DNA of 64,000 nt from NCBI RefSeq assembly GCF_902459615.1, contig NZ_CABPSA010000009.1, forward strand, positions 202,376 through 266,375, written 5' to 3'. The DNA is from Pandoraea commovens. GTDB lineage: Bacteria > Pseudomonadota > Gammaproteobacteria > Burkholderiales > Burkholderiaceae. The position numbers and the translations under genes were made by a program. Positions within the stretch are counted from its first letter, which is position 1, and each line of letters begins with the position of its first letter. This document shows positions 8,929 to 21,685 of the stretch, piece by piece. The notes below the pieces were generated by a model. That model saw only the letters and a list, made by a program, of their open reading frames with translations. It did no database searches and had not been told where the DNA came from.

Positions 8929-9738
8929 GTGATTCCTTCAGATTCCTCGTCCGGCCAGTCGCCGAATTCCTCTCAGCGCGACGGACGCACCGTTGTCGTC
9001 ACCGGCGCCGCGTCCGGCATCGGCGCGGCCATCGCCCGCCGTCTCGCCTCTCCTGACACACGCTTGCTGCTGCACACACGCGGCGCGTCCGATGTCAGTC
9101 AGGCGCGGCTCACTGAGGTACGTCGCGCATGCGAAGACGCCGGTGCGCAGTGCGCCACATGGTTCGGCGATCTGACGCACGCGCAGTCCGCCGCGCGACT
9201 CGTCGACGCCGCGCATGACGCCTTCGGCCCGGTCGATCAGATCGTGAGCAACGCGGGCTTCGCCACGCGTCAGTCACTGACCGATATAGACGACGAGGCC
9301 TTCGCATGCACGCTCGCCGCCATGCCCGGCGCATTCGCCGCGTTGCTGCGTCACGCGCTGCCCGATCTCCAACGTTCGTCGCAAGGCAGTGTGGTCGCCG
9401 TCAGCTCGTTCGTAGCGCATCGCTTCGCGCCGAACCAACCGGGATTCCCGGCGACGGCCGCCGCCAAGGCGGCCATCGAAGCGTTGGCGAAAAGCGCCGC
9501 CGCCGAGTACGCCCGCGCAGGGGTGACGATCAATTGCGTCGCGCCCGGCTACACGCGCAAGGACAGCGGCCACTCGGCCATCGATCCGGCCGCATGGCAG
9601 CGCGCGGCCGACGCCACACCAACCGGACGCCTCTGCGAGCCCGACGACATCGCCGCCCTTGCCGTCTTCCTGCTCGGCCCGCACGCACGGCAAATCACCG
9701 GCCAGGTGATTCATGTCGATGGCGGCCTGACACTCTGA
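8929..9738 (+). CDS. Short-chain dehydrogenase/reductase with altered catalytic site
   Basis: A 269-residue SDR-fold protein with the NAD(P) motif TGAASGIG (25-32), NAG (108-110) and a C-terminal GQVIHVDGG. In the active site the Ser pair is present (159-160) and K180 is kept, but the YxxxK Tyr position holds Thr: the residues read GFPATAAAKAA, with T176 four before K180. The codon there is ACG. This suggests altered or lost oxidoreductase activity. The start is GTG at 8929. It lies 36 bp before the signal-like stretch leading to the MFS gene and may share its transcript. The substrate is unknown. Confidence 0.85.
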   Translation: MIPSDSSSGQSPNSSQRDGRTVVVTGAASGIGAAIARRLASPDTRLLLHTRGASDVSQARLTEVRRACEDAGAQCATWFGDLTHAQSAARLVDAAHDAFGPVDQIVSNAGFATRQSLTDIDDEAFACTLAAMPGAFAALLRHALPDLQRSSQGSVVAVSSFVAHRFAPNQPGFPATAAAKAAIEALAKSAAAEYARAGVTINCVAPGYTRKDSGHSAIDPAAWQRAADATPTGRLCEPDDIAALAVFLLGPHARQITGQVIHVDGGLTL

Positions 9739-9864
9739 TACGGCGCCGCGAATCCACCGATCACCGGGTCAGACGTGGACCCGACCATCGATGCCCGACA
9801 TCGATACACAACAACCACACGTCGCACACATAACGACAAGCACACGATCCACCGAGGAGTCTTC

Positions 9865-11124
9865 ATGGCGTTTTTTTCCTGGTTCCAAGAACTCAACACG
9901 AAGGAGCGCAAGGCCCTGTATGCGGGCTTTGGCGGCTATGCCGTCGACGCGTTCGACTTCATGATCTATTCGTTCCTGATCCCCACACTCATTGCCGCGT
10001 GGGGCATGACCAAGGGCGAGGCGGGCATGATCGCGACCAGCTCGCTCATCTCGTCGGCCGTCGGCGGATGGCTCGCGGGCATTCTTGCGGATCGCTATGG
10101 CCGCGTGCGCGTGCTGCAATGGACGATTGCCACCTTCTGCCTGTTCACATTTCTCTCGGGCTTCACGAATTCGTTCTGGCAGTTGCTCGTGACGCGCACG
10201 TTGCAGGGCATCGGCTTCGGCGGCGAGTGGACCGTCGTCACGATGATGATGGGCGAGATGATTCGCTCGCCGCAGCATCGCGCGAAAGCGGTCGGCACTG
10301 TGCAGAGCAGCTGGTCGGTCGGCTGGGCCGCCGCCGCGCTGCTGTACTGGTTCTTCTTCGCAGTGCTCGATGAAGGCTACGCATGGCGTGCGTGCTTCTG
10401 GATCGGGATTCTGCCTGCGGTGTGGATCACGTATGTGCGTCGCAACGTGTCGGACCCGGAGATCTTCACGCAAACGCGACGCAAGATCGCCGAAGGTCAG
10501 TTACAGAGCAACTTCACGCAGATCTTCGCCCCCGCACATCTGAAGACGACGATCCTCGGCAGTCTGCTGTGCACCGGCATGCTCGGCGGTTATTACGCGA
10601 TCACGACGTGGCTGCCGACGTATCTGAAGACGGTACGCGGCTTGTCGGTGTTCAACACGAGCGCTTACCTGATCGTGCTGATCGTCGGCTCGTTCGTGGG
10701 CTATATCGTCGGCGCGATTCTCTCGGACAAGCTCGGACGCCGTGGCGCATTCATCTTCTTCGCCATCGCATCGTTCGTGCTCGGGATGGTCTACACGATG
10801 CTGCCGATCACCGACAGTGCCATGCTGATGCTCGGCTTCCCGCTGGGCATCGTCGTGCAGGGCATTTTCGCGGGCATCGGTGCGTATCTCACGGAGCTGT
10901 ATCCGAACCACATTCGCGGCTCGGGTCAGGGCTTCTGCTACAACCTCGGGCGCGGCATCGGATCGTTCTTCCCCATCGCAGTGGGCACGCTCGCGCAGAC
11001 CGGTTCGCTCGTGAAGGCCATCGGGATGGTCGCGGGCGGCGGCTATCTGCTCGTCGTCGTGTGCGCGTTGCTGCTGCCCGAGACGCGCGGCAAGTCGCTC
11101 GTCTCGACCGATTTCGTGCATTAA
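9865..11124 (+). CDS. MFS transporter, metabolite:H+ symporter type
   Basis: A 419-residue, twelve-helix major facilitator. The loop 2-3 motif GGWLAGILADRYGRVRVL is the sugar-porter/NanT-like signature, and the loop 8-9 repeat GAILSDKLGRRGA is its second-half copy. GFGGEWTV in helix 4 is typical of the aromatic/sialate/metabolite symporter groups. The ATG at 9865 has a GAGGAG ribosome site; the frame is open from 9775 but upstream residues are hydrophilic and unlike the family. It follows the SDR gene and converges with the hexuronate genes, so a sugar-acid substrate is plausible but unproven. Confidence 0.88.
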   Translation: MAFFSWFQELNTKERKALYAGFGGYAVDAFDFMIYSFLIPTLIAAWGMTKGEAGMIATSSLISSAVGGWLAGILADRYGRVRVLQWTIATFCLFTFLSGFTNSFWQLLVTRTLQGIGFGGEWTVVTMMMGEMIRSPQHRAKAVGTVQSSWSVGWAAAALLYWFFFAVLDEGYAWRACFWIGILPAVWITYVRRNVSDPEIFTQTRRKIAEGQLQSNFTQIFAPAHLKTTILGSLLCTGMLGGYYAITTWLPTYLKTVRGLSVFNTSAYLIVLIVGSFVGYIVGAILSDKLGRRGAFIFFAIASFVLGMVYTMLPITDSAMLMLGFPLGIVVQGIFAGIGAYLTELYPNHIRGSGQGFCYNLGRGIGSFFPIAVGTLAQTGSLVKAIGMVAGGGYLLVVVCALLLPETRGKSLVSTDFVH

Positions 11125-11152
11125 CCGTGTACTAGCCGCCTGCATGGCAAAA

Positions 11153-11193
11153 CGGGACGCCGGATCGAACACCACGATCGCTCCGACGTCCCG
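11153..11193. repeat. Imperfect inverted repeat between convergent genes
   Basis: CGGGACG (11153-11159) pairs with CGTCCCG (11187-11193), with two further inner blocks, CGGA/TCCG and CGA/TCG, each separated by one mismatch. It lies between the convergent MFS and lactonase genes. There is no T-run, so it is at best a factor-dependent terminator. Otherwise 11125-11296 holds nothing I recognise. Confidence 0.35.
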
Positions 11194-11296
11194 CCGCCTC
11201 ACCGGATGGCCATTGTGTAAGCCAGCCAACCCGGAACCGCTTCAGTGCGCGCCGCTTATGCACTACCGCGCGGCGTCGCCACCTTCGTACCCCCGC

Positions 11297-12238
11297 CTAC
11301 ACCCTTGCTACCGGCCGCGCGTCCACCTCGCCCGAATACGGCACTTCCGGTAATCCTTGCACGCCGCATCGCACGGCGAAGACGTGACCGTCGTGTTCGT
11401 TCGCGTTCGTGCCGGGACGAATCGACGTGACGAACAACGTGTCGAAATCGCGTCCGCCGAACGCACACATCGACGGCTTCGACACTGGCAACACGATCTC
11501 ACGGTCCAGCACACCCACCGGTGTGAAGCGCAGCAACCGGCTGCCGTCGTTGGCGCACGTCCAGTAACACCCGTCGGCGTCGACGGCTGCGCCATCGGGG
11601 CGCCCCGGGTACTGGTTCATGTCGACGAACAGACGCCGGTTGCGAATCGCGCCGCTGTCGGCATCGAAATCGAACGCCCACACGCGACGCACCGTCGGAT
11701 GCGAATCGCTCAGATACATCGTGCGGCTGTCTGGCGAGAAGCCTAGACCGTTCTGTGTGACGAGTCCATCAACGAGCGGCGCGGACAGTCCGTCCTTTGC
11801 ATCGAAGCGATAGAGCGATCCGGCGTCGCTCGCGAGCGACATATCCGCCACCATCGTGCCCGCCCAGAAGCGGCCCTGACGGTCGCAACGTCCATCGTTG
11901 AAACGCATGCCCGAGGCCGGAAATTCGGGGGCAGCCAGACGCGTCCACGCTGACGCGGCCACGTCGCCTGGCGCACCCAGCCGTACCGCGAACACCCCCG
12001 TCTCACACGCGGCGAGCAACGTGCCCGCCGTGTCGAACGAGAAGCACGCGACCTGCTCGGGGAACGTCCACTGACGGTGTTCGCCGTCGGCGGGTGTCAC
12101 GCGATGCAGTTGCTTTGCCGGGATGTCGACCCAGTAGAGCGCCTGTTCGTCGGCACGCCAGAGCGGGCTTTCGCCGACCGCGTGAGGTGTCTCGCGCGAC
12201 GGCTCCAGCCGTTCGATGGAGACTCCGGCCACACTCAC
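11297..12238 (-). CDS. SMP-30/gluconolactonase/LRE family lactonase
   Basis: The 313-residue six-bladed beta-propeller has the family signatures VGESPLWRADEQALYWVDI (metal-binding Glu in GESPLW), GMRFNDGRCDRQGRFWAGT and NGLGFSPDSRTMYLSDS (catalytic Asp in the SDS region). Lactonases of this group open aldono- and aldarolactones. Its GTG start at 12238 overlaps the uronate dehydrogenase stop as GTGA, so the two are probably translated together; that makes the aldarolactone formed by Udh the expected substrate. The frame continues upstream to 12406 but only inside the dehydrogenase gene. Confidence 0.9.
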   Translation of the reverse strand: MSVAGVSIERLEPSRETPHAVGESPLWRADEQALYWVDIPAKQLHRVTPADGEHRQWTFPEQVACFSFDTAGTLLAACETGVFAVRLGAPGDVAASAWTRLAAPEFPASGMRFNDGRCDRQGRFWAGTMVADMSLASDAGSLYRFDAKDGLSAPLVDGLVTQNGLGFSPDSRTMYLSDSHPTVRRVWAFDFDADSGAIRNRRLFVDMNQYPGRPDGAAVDADGCYWTCANDGSRLLRFTPVGVLDREIVLPVSKPSMCAFGGRDFDTLFVTSIRPGTNANEHDGHVFAVRCGVQGLPEVPYSGEVDARPVARV

Positions 12239-13059
12239 GCCTTCGGCTCCATCGGCCCCATCAACACGAACGGGCCGCCCTGGAAGCGTTGCGTCCAGTC
12301 GTCCATTTGCGGATCGGGCGCTTTGGCCGGGAACAGACCGGCGAACTCGGCCGAACTGTCTTGCGGACGGAAGCCGAGGAATGCCGCCTTGGTGTTGTCG
12401 ACCCACAGCGTCGGGTTATCCGACACGCCGTAAACGATCGCGTGGCCGACGCGATTCGTGAATAGCGAGCAACGCACGAGTTCGACAAAGTCGCGGTAGC
12501 TCAGATACGTCACCATCATGCGCGGATTCTTCGGCTGCTCGAACGACGAGCCGATGCGAAGACACACGGTCTCGAGGCCGAAGCGGTCGAAGTAGTAGCG
12601 CGAAAGGTCTTCGCCGAAGCACTTCGAAATGCCGTACATGCCGTCCGGGCGATGCGGGGCGTCGACGTCGAGCACTTCCGTCACGGGATGGAAGCCGACG
12701 GCGTGGTTCGAGCTGGCGTAGACGATGCGCTTCACGCCTTGCTTCTGCGCGGCGCTGTAGACGTTGTACAGACCGAGGATGTTCGCTTGCAGGATGTCGT
12801 CGAACGGCGCTTCGACGGACACGCCGCCGAGGTGCACCAGCGCATCGACGCCTTCGAGCAGCGCATGCACGGCCGCACGGTCGGCGAGGTCGACCTGCAT
12901 CGACTCTTCGTGCGCCGCAGTGTCGGTGATCGGCACGATGTCGCTTACGCGCACGATGTCCGCCCACTCCGCGAGCTTGCCGCGCAGTTGTTTGCCAAGG
13001 TTGCCCGCTGCTCCAGTCAGCAGAAGACGACGGAAGGGTTTGCCGGAAGGCTGGCTCAT
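12235..13059 (-). CDS. udh: Uronate dehydrogenase (NAD-dependent)
   Basis: A 274-residue extended-SDR/epimerase-fold enzyme with TGAAGNLG (15-22) and the catalytic Y142xxxK146 in GMYGISKCFGED. VHLGGVSVEAPFDDILQANI, YASSNHAVGF and IGSSFEQPKNPRM match the Udh family, which oxidises D-glucuronate and D-galacturonate to aldarolactones. I chose the ATG at 13059 because AAGGA lies just upstream; in-frame starts at 13095 and 13131 exist. It lies between the ExuT-like transporter and the lactonase, which supports an oxidative hexuronate pathway. Confidence 0.92.
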   Translation of the reverse strand: MSQPSGKPFRRLLLTGAAGNLGKQLRGKLAEWADIVRVSDIVPITDTAAHEESMQVDLADRAAVHALLEGVDALVHLGGVSVEAPFDDILQANILGLYNVYSAAQKQGVKRIVYASSNHAVGFHPVTEVLDVDAPHRPDGMYGISKCFGEDLSRYYFDRFGLETVCLRIGSSFEQPKNPRMMVTYLSYRDFVELVRCSLFTNRVGHAIVYGVSDNPTLWVDNTKAAFLGFRPQDSSAEFAGLFPAKAPDPQMDDWTQRFQGGPFVLMGPMEPKA

Positions 13060-13070
13060 AGTGATCCTTA

Positions 13071-13090
13071 TTGTTCCTGATTGTTCCTGA
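13071..13090. repeat. Perfect tandem 10 bp repeat in the udh leader
   Basis: TTGTTCCTGA occurs twice head to tail, ending 12 nt upstream of the udh start codon and just above its ribosome site. It could be an operator, an RNA-level site or replication slippage. Confidence 0.6.
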
Positions 13091-13103
13091 TTCATCGGTA
13101 CAA

Positions 13104-13151
13104 CAAAACCGACGCCGCGCCGCACACCCAAGGGGGAGTGTGCAGCGCGGC
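13104..13151 (-). terminator. Strong hairpin between exuT and udh (terminator or attenuator)
   Basis: On the minus strand a 14 bp stem (arms 13138-13151 and 13114-13127, one G-U pair) with a 10 nt loop is followed by GTCGGTTTTG. It lies 30 nt after the exuT-like stop. Because udh has no obvious separate promoter, it may only reduce read-through into udh and the lactonase gene. Confidence 0.6.
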
Positions 13152-13180
13152 GTACGCTAAATCTTCAAACGTCTCGCTGG

Positions 13181-14506
13181 CTACGCATTGGCAGTCCGGT
13201 TGACCTCGATGCCAGCGCCCTTGCGTGTCTGTACCGGCGACGGCGTGGCCGTGCCCGTGATGTGCGGCTTGACCACCGTCCACAGAATCACCGCGCCGAT
13301 CAGATCGCCCAGCCCCAGCGCCACGAAGAACGGCGCGTAGCCGACCGCCGTCACGAACGTGCCGATCACCAGCGTGAAGAGCAGGTTGCCGATCCCGGCG
13401 GACAGCCCCGCCAGACCGGTGACCGTCGCCACTTCGTTGCGCTGGAACAGGTCGGCCGACATCGAGATCACGGTGACGGAGAGCGTCTGGTGCGCGAAGC
13501 CGCCGAGGCACAACAGGAAGATCGCCATCATCGGATCTTTCACGAAGCCCACACCGCACATCGCCGTCATGATGATCGCGCCGATGGTGAACACGACACG
13601 CTTGCCGTTGAAGATCGTGATCTTGAAGTGCTTGTTCAGCCACACCGATACCGTGCCGCCCATCAGGCACCCGATATCGGCCGCGACGAACGGCAGCCAC
13701 GCGGTCGCGGCGATCGTCTTCAGATCGAAACCGCGTGCCTGATTGAGGTACAACGGCATCCAGAACACGATCGTGCCCCACACCGGATCGGCAAAGAAGC
13801 GCGGCAGCGCGATACCCCAGAAGTTGCGCTGACGCAGGATCGAGCCGAGGTTCGGCTTGCGGGCATCGGCGGCAGCGTCGACCACACGGCCTTCGTTGAT
13901 GTAATCGGACTCGGCCTGCGAGAGCGCCGGGTGATCGGTCGGGTGACGATAGAACACGAACCACAGCACGCCCCACACGAGACCGAGCGCACCGGCGATG
14001 ACGAATGCCGTCTCCCAGTTGTAGCGCAGGATCGACCACGCGATCAGCGGCGGCGCGAGGATCGCACCGATGGACGTGCCGATGTTGAAGATGCCCGCCG
14101 CGAGCGCGCGCTCCTTCGACGGGAACCAGAACGCAGCGGCACGCATGCCCGCCGGGATGAACGACGCTTCGGCAAGACCCAGCAGACCGCGCAGCACAAA
14201 CAGCCCGACCCAGCCGTCGGCCAGACCGTGCAGCATGCACACCACCGACCACATCACACCGCACAGCAGGAAGCCCAGACGCAGGCCGATACGGTCCATC
14301 AGATAGCCGGTGATGGGGGCACCGATCGGATACAACACAAGGAATGCGCCCGTGATCCAGCCGTACTGCTGGGTCGTGATGTGGAGATCCTTCATCACCG
14401 TGGGGGCGGCTACGGCAAGCGAGCTGCGTGCGAGGTAGTTCATGACGGTGCCGAGCGTCAGCAGTCCGATCATCCACCAGCGCAGGCCTTTGATCTTCAG
14501 TGCCAT
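13181..14506 (-). CDS. Hexuronate transporter, ExuT-like MFS (anion:cation symporter family)
   Basis: A 441-residue, twelve-helix MFS protein of the anion:cation symporter group. MNYLARSSLAVAAPTVMKDL in helix 1, GYLMDRIGLRLGF in loop 2-3 and FIPAGMRAAAFWFPSKERA match ExuT/GudP/phthalate-type porters. The adjacent uronate dehydrogenase and lactonase make D-glucuronate or D-galacturonate the likely cargo. The ATG at 14506 has a purine-rich GGAAGAGAG upstream. The leader contains a promoter with direct repeats in its spacer, consistent with control by a GntR or LacI-type hexuronate regulator, none of which is encoded in this window. Confidence 0.88.
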   Translation of the reverse strand: MALKIKGLRWWMIGLLTLGTVMNYLARSSLAVAAPTVMKDLHITTQQYGWITGAFLVLYPIGAPITGYLMDRIGLRLGFLLCGVMWSVVCMLHGLADGWVGLFVLRGLLGLAEASFIPAGMRAAAFWFPSKERALAAGIFNIGTSIGAILAPPLIAWSILRYNWETAFVIAGALGLVWGVLWFVFYRHPTDHPALSQAESDYINEGRVVDAAADARKPNLGSILRQRNFWGIALPRFFADPVWGTIVFWMPLYLNQARGFDLKTIAATAWLPFVAADIGCLMGGTVSVWLNKHFKITIFNGKRVVFTIGAIIMTAMCGVGFVKDPMMAIFLLCLGGFAHQTLSVTVISMSADLFQRNEVATVTGLAGLSAGIGNLLFTLVIGTFVTAVGYAPFFVALGLGDLIGAVILWTVVKPHITGTATPSPVQTRKGAGIEVNRTANA

Positions 14507-14539
14507 GATGGTTGTCTCTCTTCCGTGGATATTTTTATG

Positions 14540-14556
14540 GCAAGCATCACGCTTGC
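14540..14556. repeat. Inverted repeat in the ExuT leader
   Basis: GCAAGC (14540-14545) and GCTTGC (14551-14556) flank a 5 bp spacer, immediately downstream of the predicted start of transcription. It could be an operator or a small leader hairpin. Confidence 0.45.
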
Positions 14557-14566
14557 TTGGAGAGGC

Positions 14567-14595
14567 ATCCTACGTGAGACGATGTACGATGACAA
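14567..14595 (-). promoter_or_regulatory. Promoter of the ExuT-udh-lactonase genes with operator-like repeats in the spacer
   Basis: TTGTCA (14590-14595) and TAGGAT (14567-14572) read on the minus strand with a 17 bp spacer. The spacer begins with CGTACATCGT, so that CATCGT occurs twice, 7 bp apart, across the -35 and spacer. This is where a repressor would be expected. Start of transcription would be near 14560. Confidence 0.55.
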
Positions 14596-14683
14596 TGAAA
14601 GATTACGCGGTTTACGGATAATCCCTAGTCTTTCGACGGATTCACCATCGCAGCGCTACAAGCCTTATAAGTATTGAAGTTTG

Positions 14684-14712
14684 CACATGTTGGGAGAGTT
14701 ATCCCACATGTG
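14684..14712. repeat. Long bulged inverted repeat upstream of the ExuT promoter
   Basis: CACATGTTGGGA (14684-14695) and TCCCACATGTG (14702-14712) are complementary apart from one bulged T, with GAGTTA between. The AT content and position 90 bp above the promoter fit a protein-binding site better than a terminator (no T-run). Confidence 0.5.
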
Positions 14713-14723
14713 AATGTGCGCAA

Positions 14724-14748
14724 ATGACGTCTTGTTGTATGACGTCTT
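14724..14748. repeat. Two direct copies of ATGACGTCTT, each nearly palindromic
   Basis: ATGACGTCTT occurs at 14724-14733 and 14739-14748, 15 bp apart. The second copy sits in TATGACGTCTTA, which is symmetric at 10 of 12 positions around GACGTC. Together with the neighbouring inverted repeat this looks like a cluster of regulator sites between gltD and the ExuT gene. The rest of 14507-14996 shows only the gltD terminator and the ExuT promoter. Confidence 0.45.
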
Positions 14749-14821
14749 ATATTTAGCCGCCTACAGAATTTCGGCGACTGGCGGGATCGCAACGGACCGC
14801 AGGCCGCGCAGGAGGAACAGG

Positions 14822-14858
14822 CAAGAAAAAACCGCCCGGACGTTTCCATCCGGACGGC
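14822..14858 (-). terminator. Intrinsic terminator of gltBD
   Basis: On the minus strand CCGTCCGGA and TCCGGGCGG pair (9 bp, one G-U or mismatch) around an 8 nt loop and are followed by TTTTTTCTT. It lies about 140 nt after the gltD stop. Confidence 0.85.
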
Positions 14859-14996
14859 TTCTTCACAGTGACGCAGATGCCTACCTCCGCGCCCCCTCCT
14901 CTCAAATCACAACCACCCCGTATTTGTGGTTTTGGCAGGCATACACCTGCGCGCACCCGAAGGTGCGCCGATCCAACCTACGCAACTTAGTCAGAC

Positions 14997-16463
14997 TTAG
15001 CGCGGCAGTTCCGAATGGCCCATCAGGAACTCGTCCACGGCACGGGCGCACTGACGGCCTTCGCGAATCGCCCACACCACCAGCGACTGACCGCGACGCA
15101 CATCGCCGGCCGCGAACACCTTCGGCAGGTTCGTCGTGTAGGCGCGCTCGCCTTCGGTCGAGGCACGCACGTTGCCGCGCGCATCCTTGTCCACGCCGAA
15201 CGCGTCGAGCACCGTTTGCAGCGGCGAGACGAAGCCCATCGCGAGCAGCACGAGGTCGGCCTTCAGTTCGAACTCCGAGCCCGGCACTTCCTGCATCTTG
15301 CCGTCCTTCCATTCGAGACGCACGGCGATCAGCTTTTCGACCTTGCCGTTCTTGCCTTCGAAGCGCTTCGTGGCCACCGACCAGTCGCGCTCGCAGCCCT
15401 CTTCGTGGCTCGACGACGTGCGCAGCTTGGTCGGCCAGTACGGCCACACCATCGGCTTGTTTTCCTGCTCCGGCGGTTGCGGCAGCAGTTCGAACTGCGT
15501 GACCGCCTTCGCGCCGTGACGGTTCGACGTGCCCACGCAATCCGAGCCGGTGTCGCCACCGCCGATCACGATCACGTTCTTGCCCGTCGCCAGCATCTGG
15601 TTCGCCAGCTTGTCGCCCGCGTTGACCTTGTTTTGCTGCGGCAGGAATTCCATCGCGTAATGGATGCCTTCGAGCTCGCGGCCCGGCACCGGCAGATCGC
15701 GCGGCTGTTCCGCACCGCCTGCGATGACCACGGCATCAAACTGCGCCTGCAACTGGTCCGGCGTGATCGTCTCTTTCGAGAAGTTGTTGATGTGCGCTTC
15801 GGGGGCCTCTTTGCCCACGTAGACGCCAGTGCGGAACGTCACGCCTTCGGCTTCCATCTGGCGCATGCGGCGATCGATCAGCCACTTCTCCAGCTTGAAG
15901 TCGGGGATGCCGTAACGCAGCAGGCCGCCCACGCGATCGTTCTTCTCGAACACGGTGACGTCGTGGCCGACGCGCGCGAGTTGCTGCGCGACCGCCATGC
16001 CCGCGGGACCGGAGCCGACGACGGCGACCGTCTTGCCTGTCTTGTGCTTCGCCGGTTGCGGCTCGACCCAGCCTTCGCTCCAGGCCTTGTCGATGATCGC
16101 GTGCTCGATCGACTTGATGCCCACTGCGTCGCTGTTGATGTTCAGCGTGCAGGCCGCTTCACACGGCGCGGGGCAGATACGTCCCGTGAATTCAGGGAAG
16201 TTATTGGTCGAGTGCAAGACCGAGATGGCCGACTTCCAGTCCTGGCGATACACCAGATCGTTGAAGTCGGGAATGATGTTGTTGACCGGGCAACCGTTGT
16301 TGCAGAACGGAATGCCGCAGTCCATGCAGCGTGCGCCCTGCACCTTTGCCTGATCGTCGGAGAGCGCGAGCACGAACTCCTTGTAGTGCTTCACGCGTGC
16401 CAGCGGTGCTTCGTAAGACTCGCTCTGGCGCTCGAATTCGAGAAAACCTGTGACCTTGCCCAT
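14997..16463 (-). CDS. gltD: Glutamate synthase small subunit GltD
   Basis: The 488-residue beta subunit of NADPH-GOGAT passes electrons from NADPH through FAD to the large subunit. The N-terminal cysteine sets C46, C49, C54, C58 ([13 protein letters not shown]) and C97, C101, C105 (CPAPCEAAC) bind two 4Fe-4S clusters. [17 protein letters not shown] is the FAD Rossmann motif, and [20 protein letters not shown] is the NADPH motif. It lies 98 nt after gltB in the same direction and ends at a strong terminator. Length fits the family (472-490). Confidence 0.97.
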   Translation of the reverse strand: MGKVTGFLEFERQSESYEAPLARVKHYKEFVLALSDDQAKVQGARCMDCGIPFCNNGCPVNNIIPDFNDLVYRQDWKSAISVLHSTNNFPEFTGRICPAPCEAACTLNINSDAVGIKSIEHAIIDKAWSEGWVEPQPAKHKTGKTVAVVGSGPAGMAVAQQLARVGHDVTVFEKNDRVGGLLRYGIPDFKLEKWLIDRRMRQMEAEGVTFRTGVYVGKEAPEAHINNFSKETITPDQLQAQFDAVVIAGGAEQPRDLPVPGRELEGIHYAMEFLPQQNKVNAGDKLANQMLATGKNVIVIGGGDTGSDCVGTSNRHGAKAVTQFELLPQPPEQENKPMVWPYWPTKLRTSSSHEEGCERDWSVATKRFEGKNGKVEKLIAVRLEWKDGKMQEVPGSEFELKADLVLLAMGFVSPLQTVLDAFGVDKDARGNVRASTEGERAYTTNLPKVFAAGDVRRGQSLVVWAIREGRQCARAVDEFLMGHSELPR

Positions 16464-16561
16464 GTTTCTTCAGTCGGAAAGTTTTGTGGTTACCGTGCCT
16501 CACCCGCGCGCGGCACGCCTGCGGGGCCCTCACCCCGCGCGGCGTGACCGCGCCAGCAGAT

Positions 16562-21295
<4,734 letters not shown>

Positions 21296-21481
21296 GAGTT
21301 ACACCGTCTCTTGGCGAGGCCGCCGCGCGCATGATCGTCGCGGTCGACCGGGTTAAGTGGGGTTGGCCGGGCGGGCCAGAACTGCGGATTCGCACGCGTC
21401 GAAGGTCGTTCTCGGGCGTCGCCACAGGGCGCCGACTCAGCGCGCACGGTTTTCCGCATCGCACCAATCGGCCGAAGTTGG

Positions 21482-21510
21482 AATATACGCCATGAAATTC
21501 ACAATGACAA
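21482..21510 (-). promoter_or_regulatory. Promoter of gltBD
   Basis: TTGTCA (21505-21510) and TATATT (21482-21487) read on the minus strand with a 17 bp spacer. Transcription would begin near 21475, leaving a leader of about 180 nt. The -35 box is only about 10 bp from the first GGGGTCAGA repeat of the neighbouring transposase element. Confidence 0.6.
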
Positions 21511-21520
21511 AAGAATTTAA

Positions 21521-21580
21521 TGGGGTCAGATTCCAATTAAAAACCGCACCAAAAGAAGGCTTGATTTTATTGGGGTCAGA
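21521..21580. repeat. Pair of TGGGGTCAGA repeats at the tail of a RAYT element
   Basis: TGGGGTCAGA occurs at 21521-21530 and again exactly 50 bp later at 21571-21580, both in AT-rich DNA unlike the surroundings (TTTAA and TTTTAT before the repeat). The same short motif commonly accompanies IS200-like/REP-associated transposases, and the RAYT gene begins its 3' end about 105 bp away. They probably mark the element boundary. Confidence 0.65.
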
Positions 21581-21651
21581 TGGATTTCATGCGACGAAGA
21601 TTTGACAGAAAAATCTTTAATTTCAACCGCTTGGAGAGCTTACTGGGGGAA

Positions 21652-21675
21652 CGACAGGCCGGAACCGGCCTGTCG
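21652..21675 (-). terminator. Near-perfect palindrome just after the RAYT gene
   Basis: CGACAGGCCGG (21652-21662) and CCGGCCTGTCG (21665-21675) are exactly complementary with only AA between. It lies 10 nt downstream of the transposase stop. There is no clear T-run, so it may be either the terminator of the gene or the hairpin recognised by the transposase. Confidence 0.55.
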
Positions 21676-21685
21676 GATTCTTGCG

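Noticed and set aside
13092-14477. A 461-codon minus-strand frame overlapping the ExuT gene in another frame
   Set aside because: Runs through the exuT coding region and its terminator; Arg-rich and without membrane segments or domains.
15015-16547. A 510-codon plus-strand frame opposite gltD
   Set aside because: Shadow of gltD; no plausible protein features.
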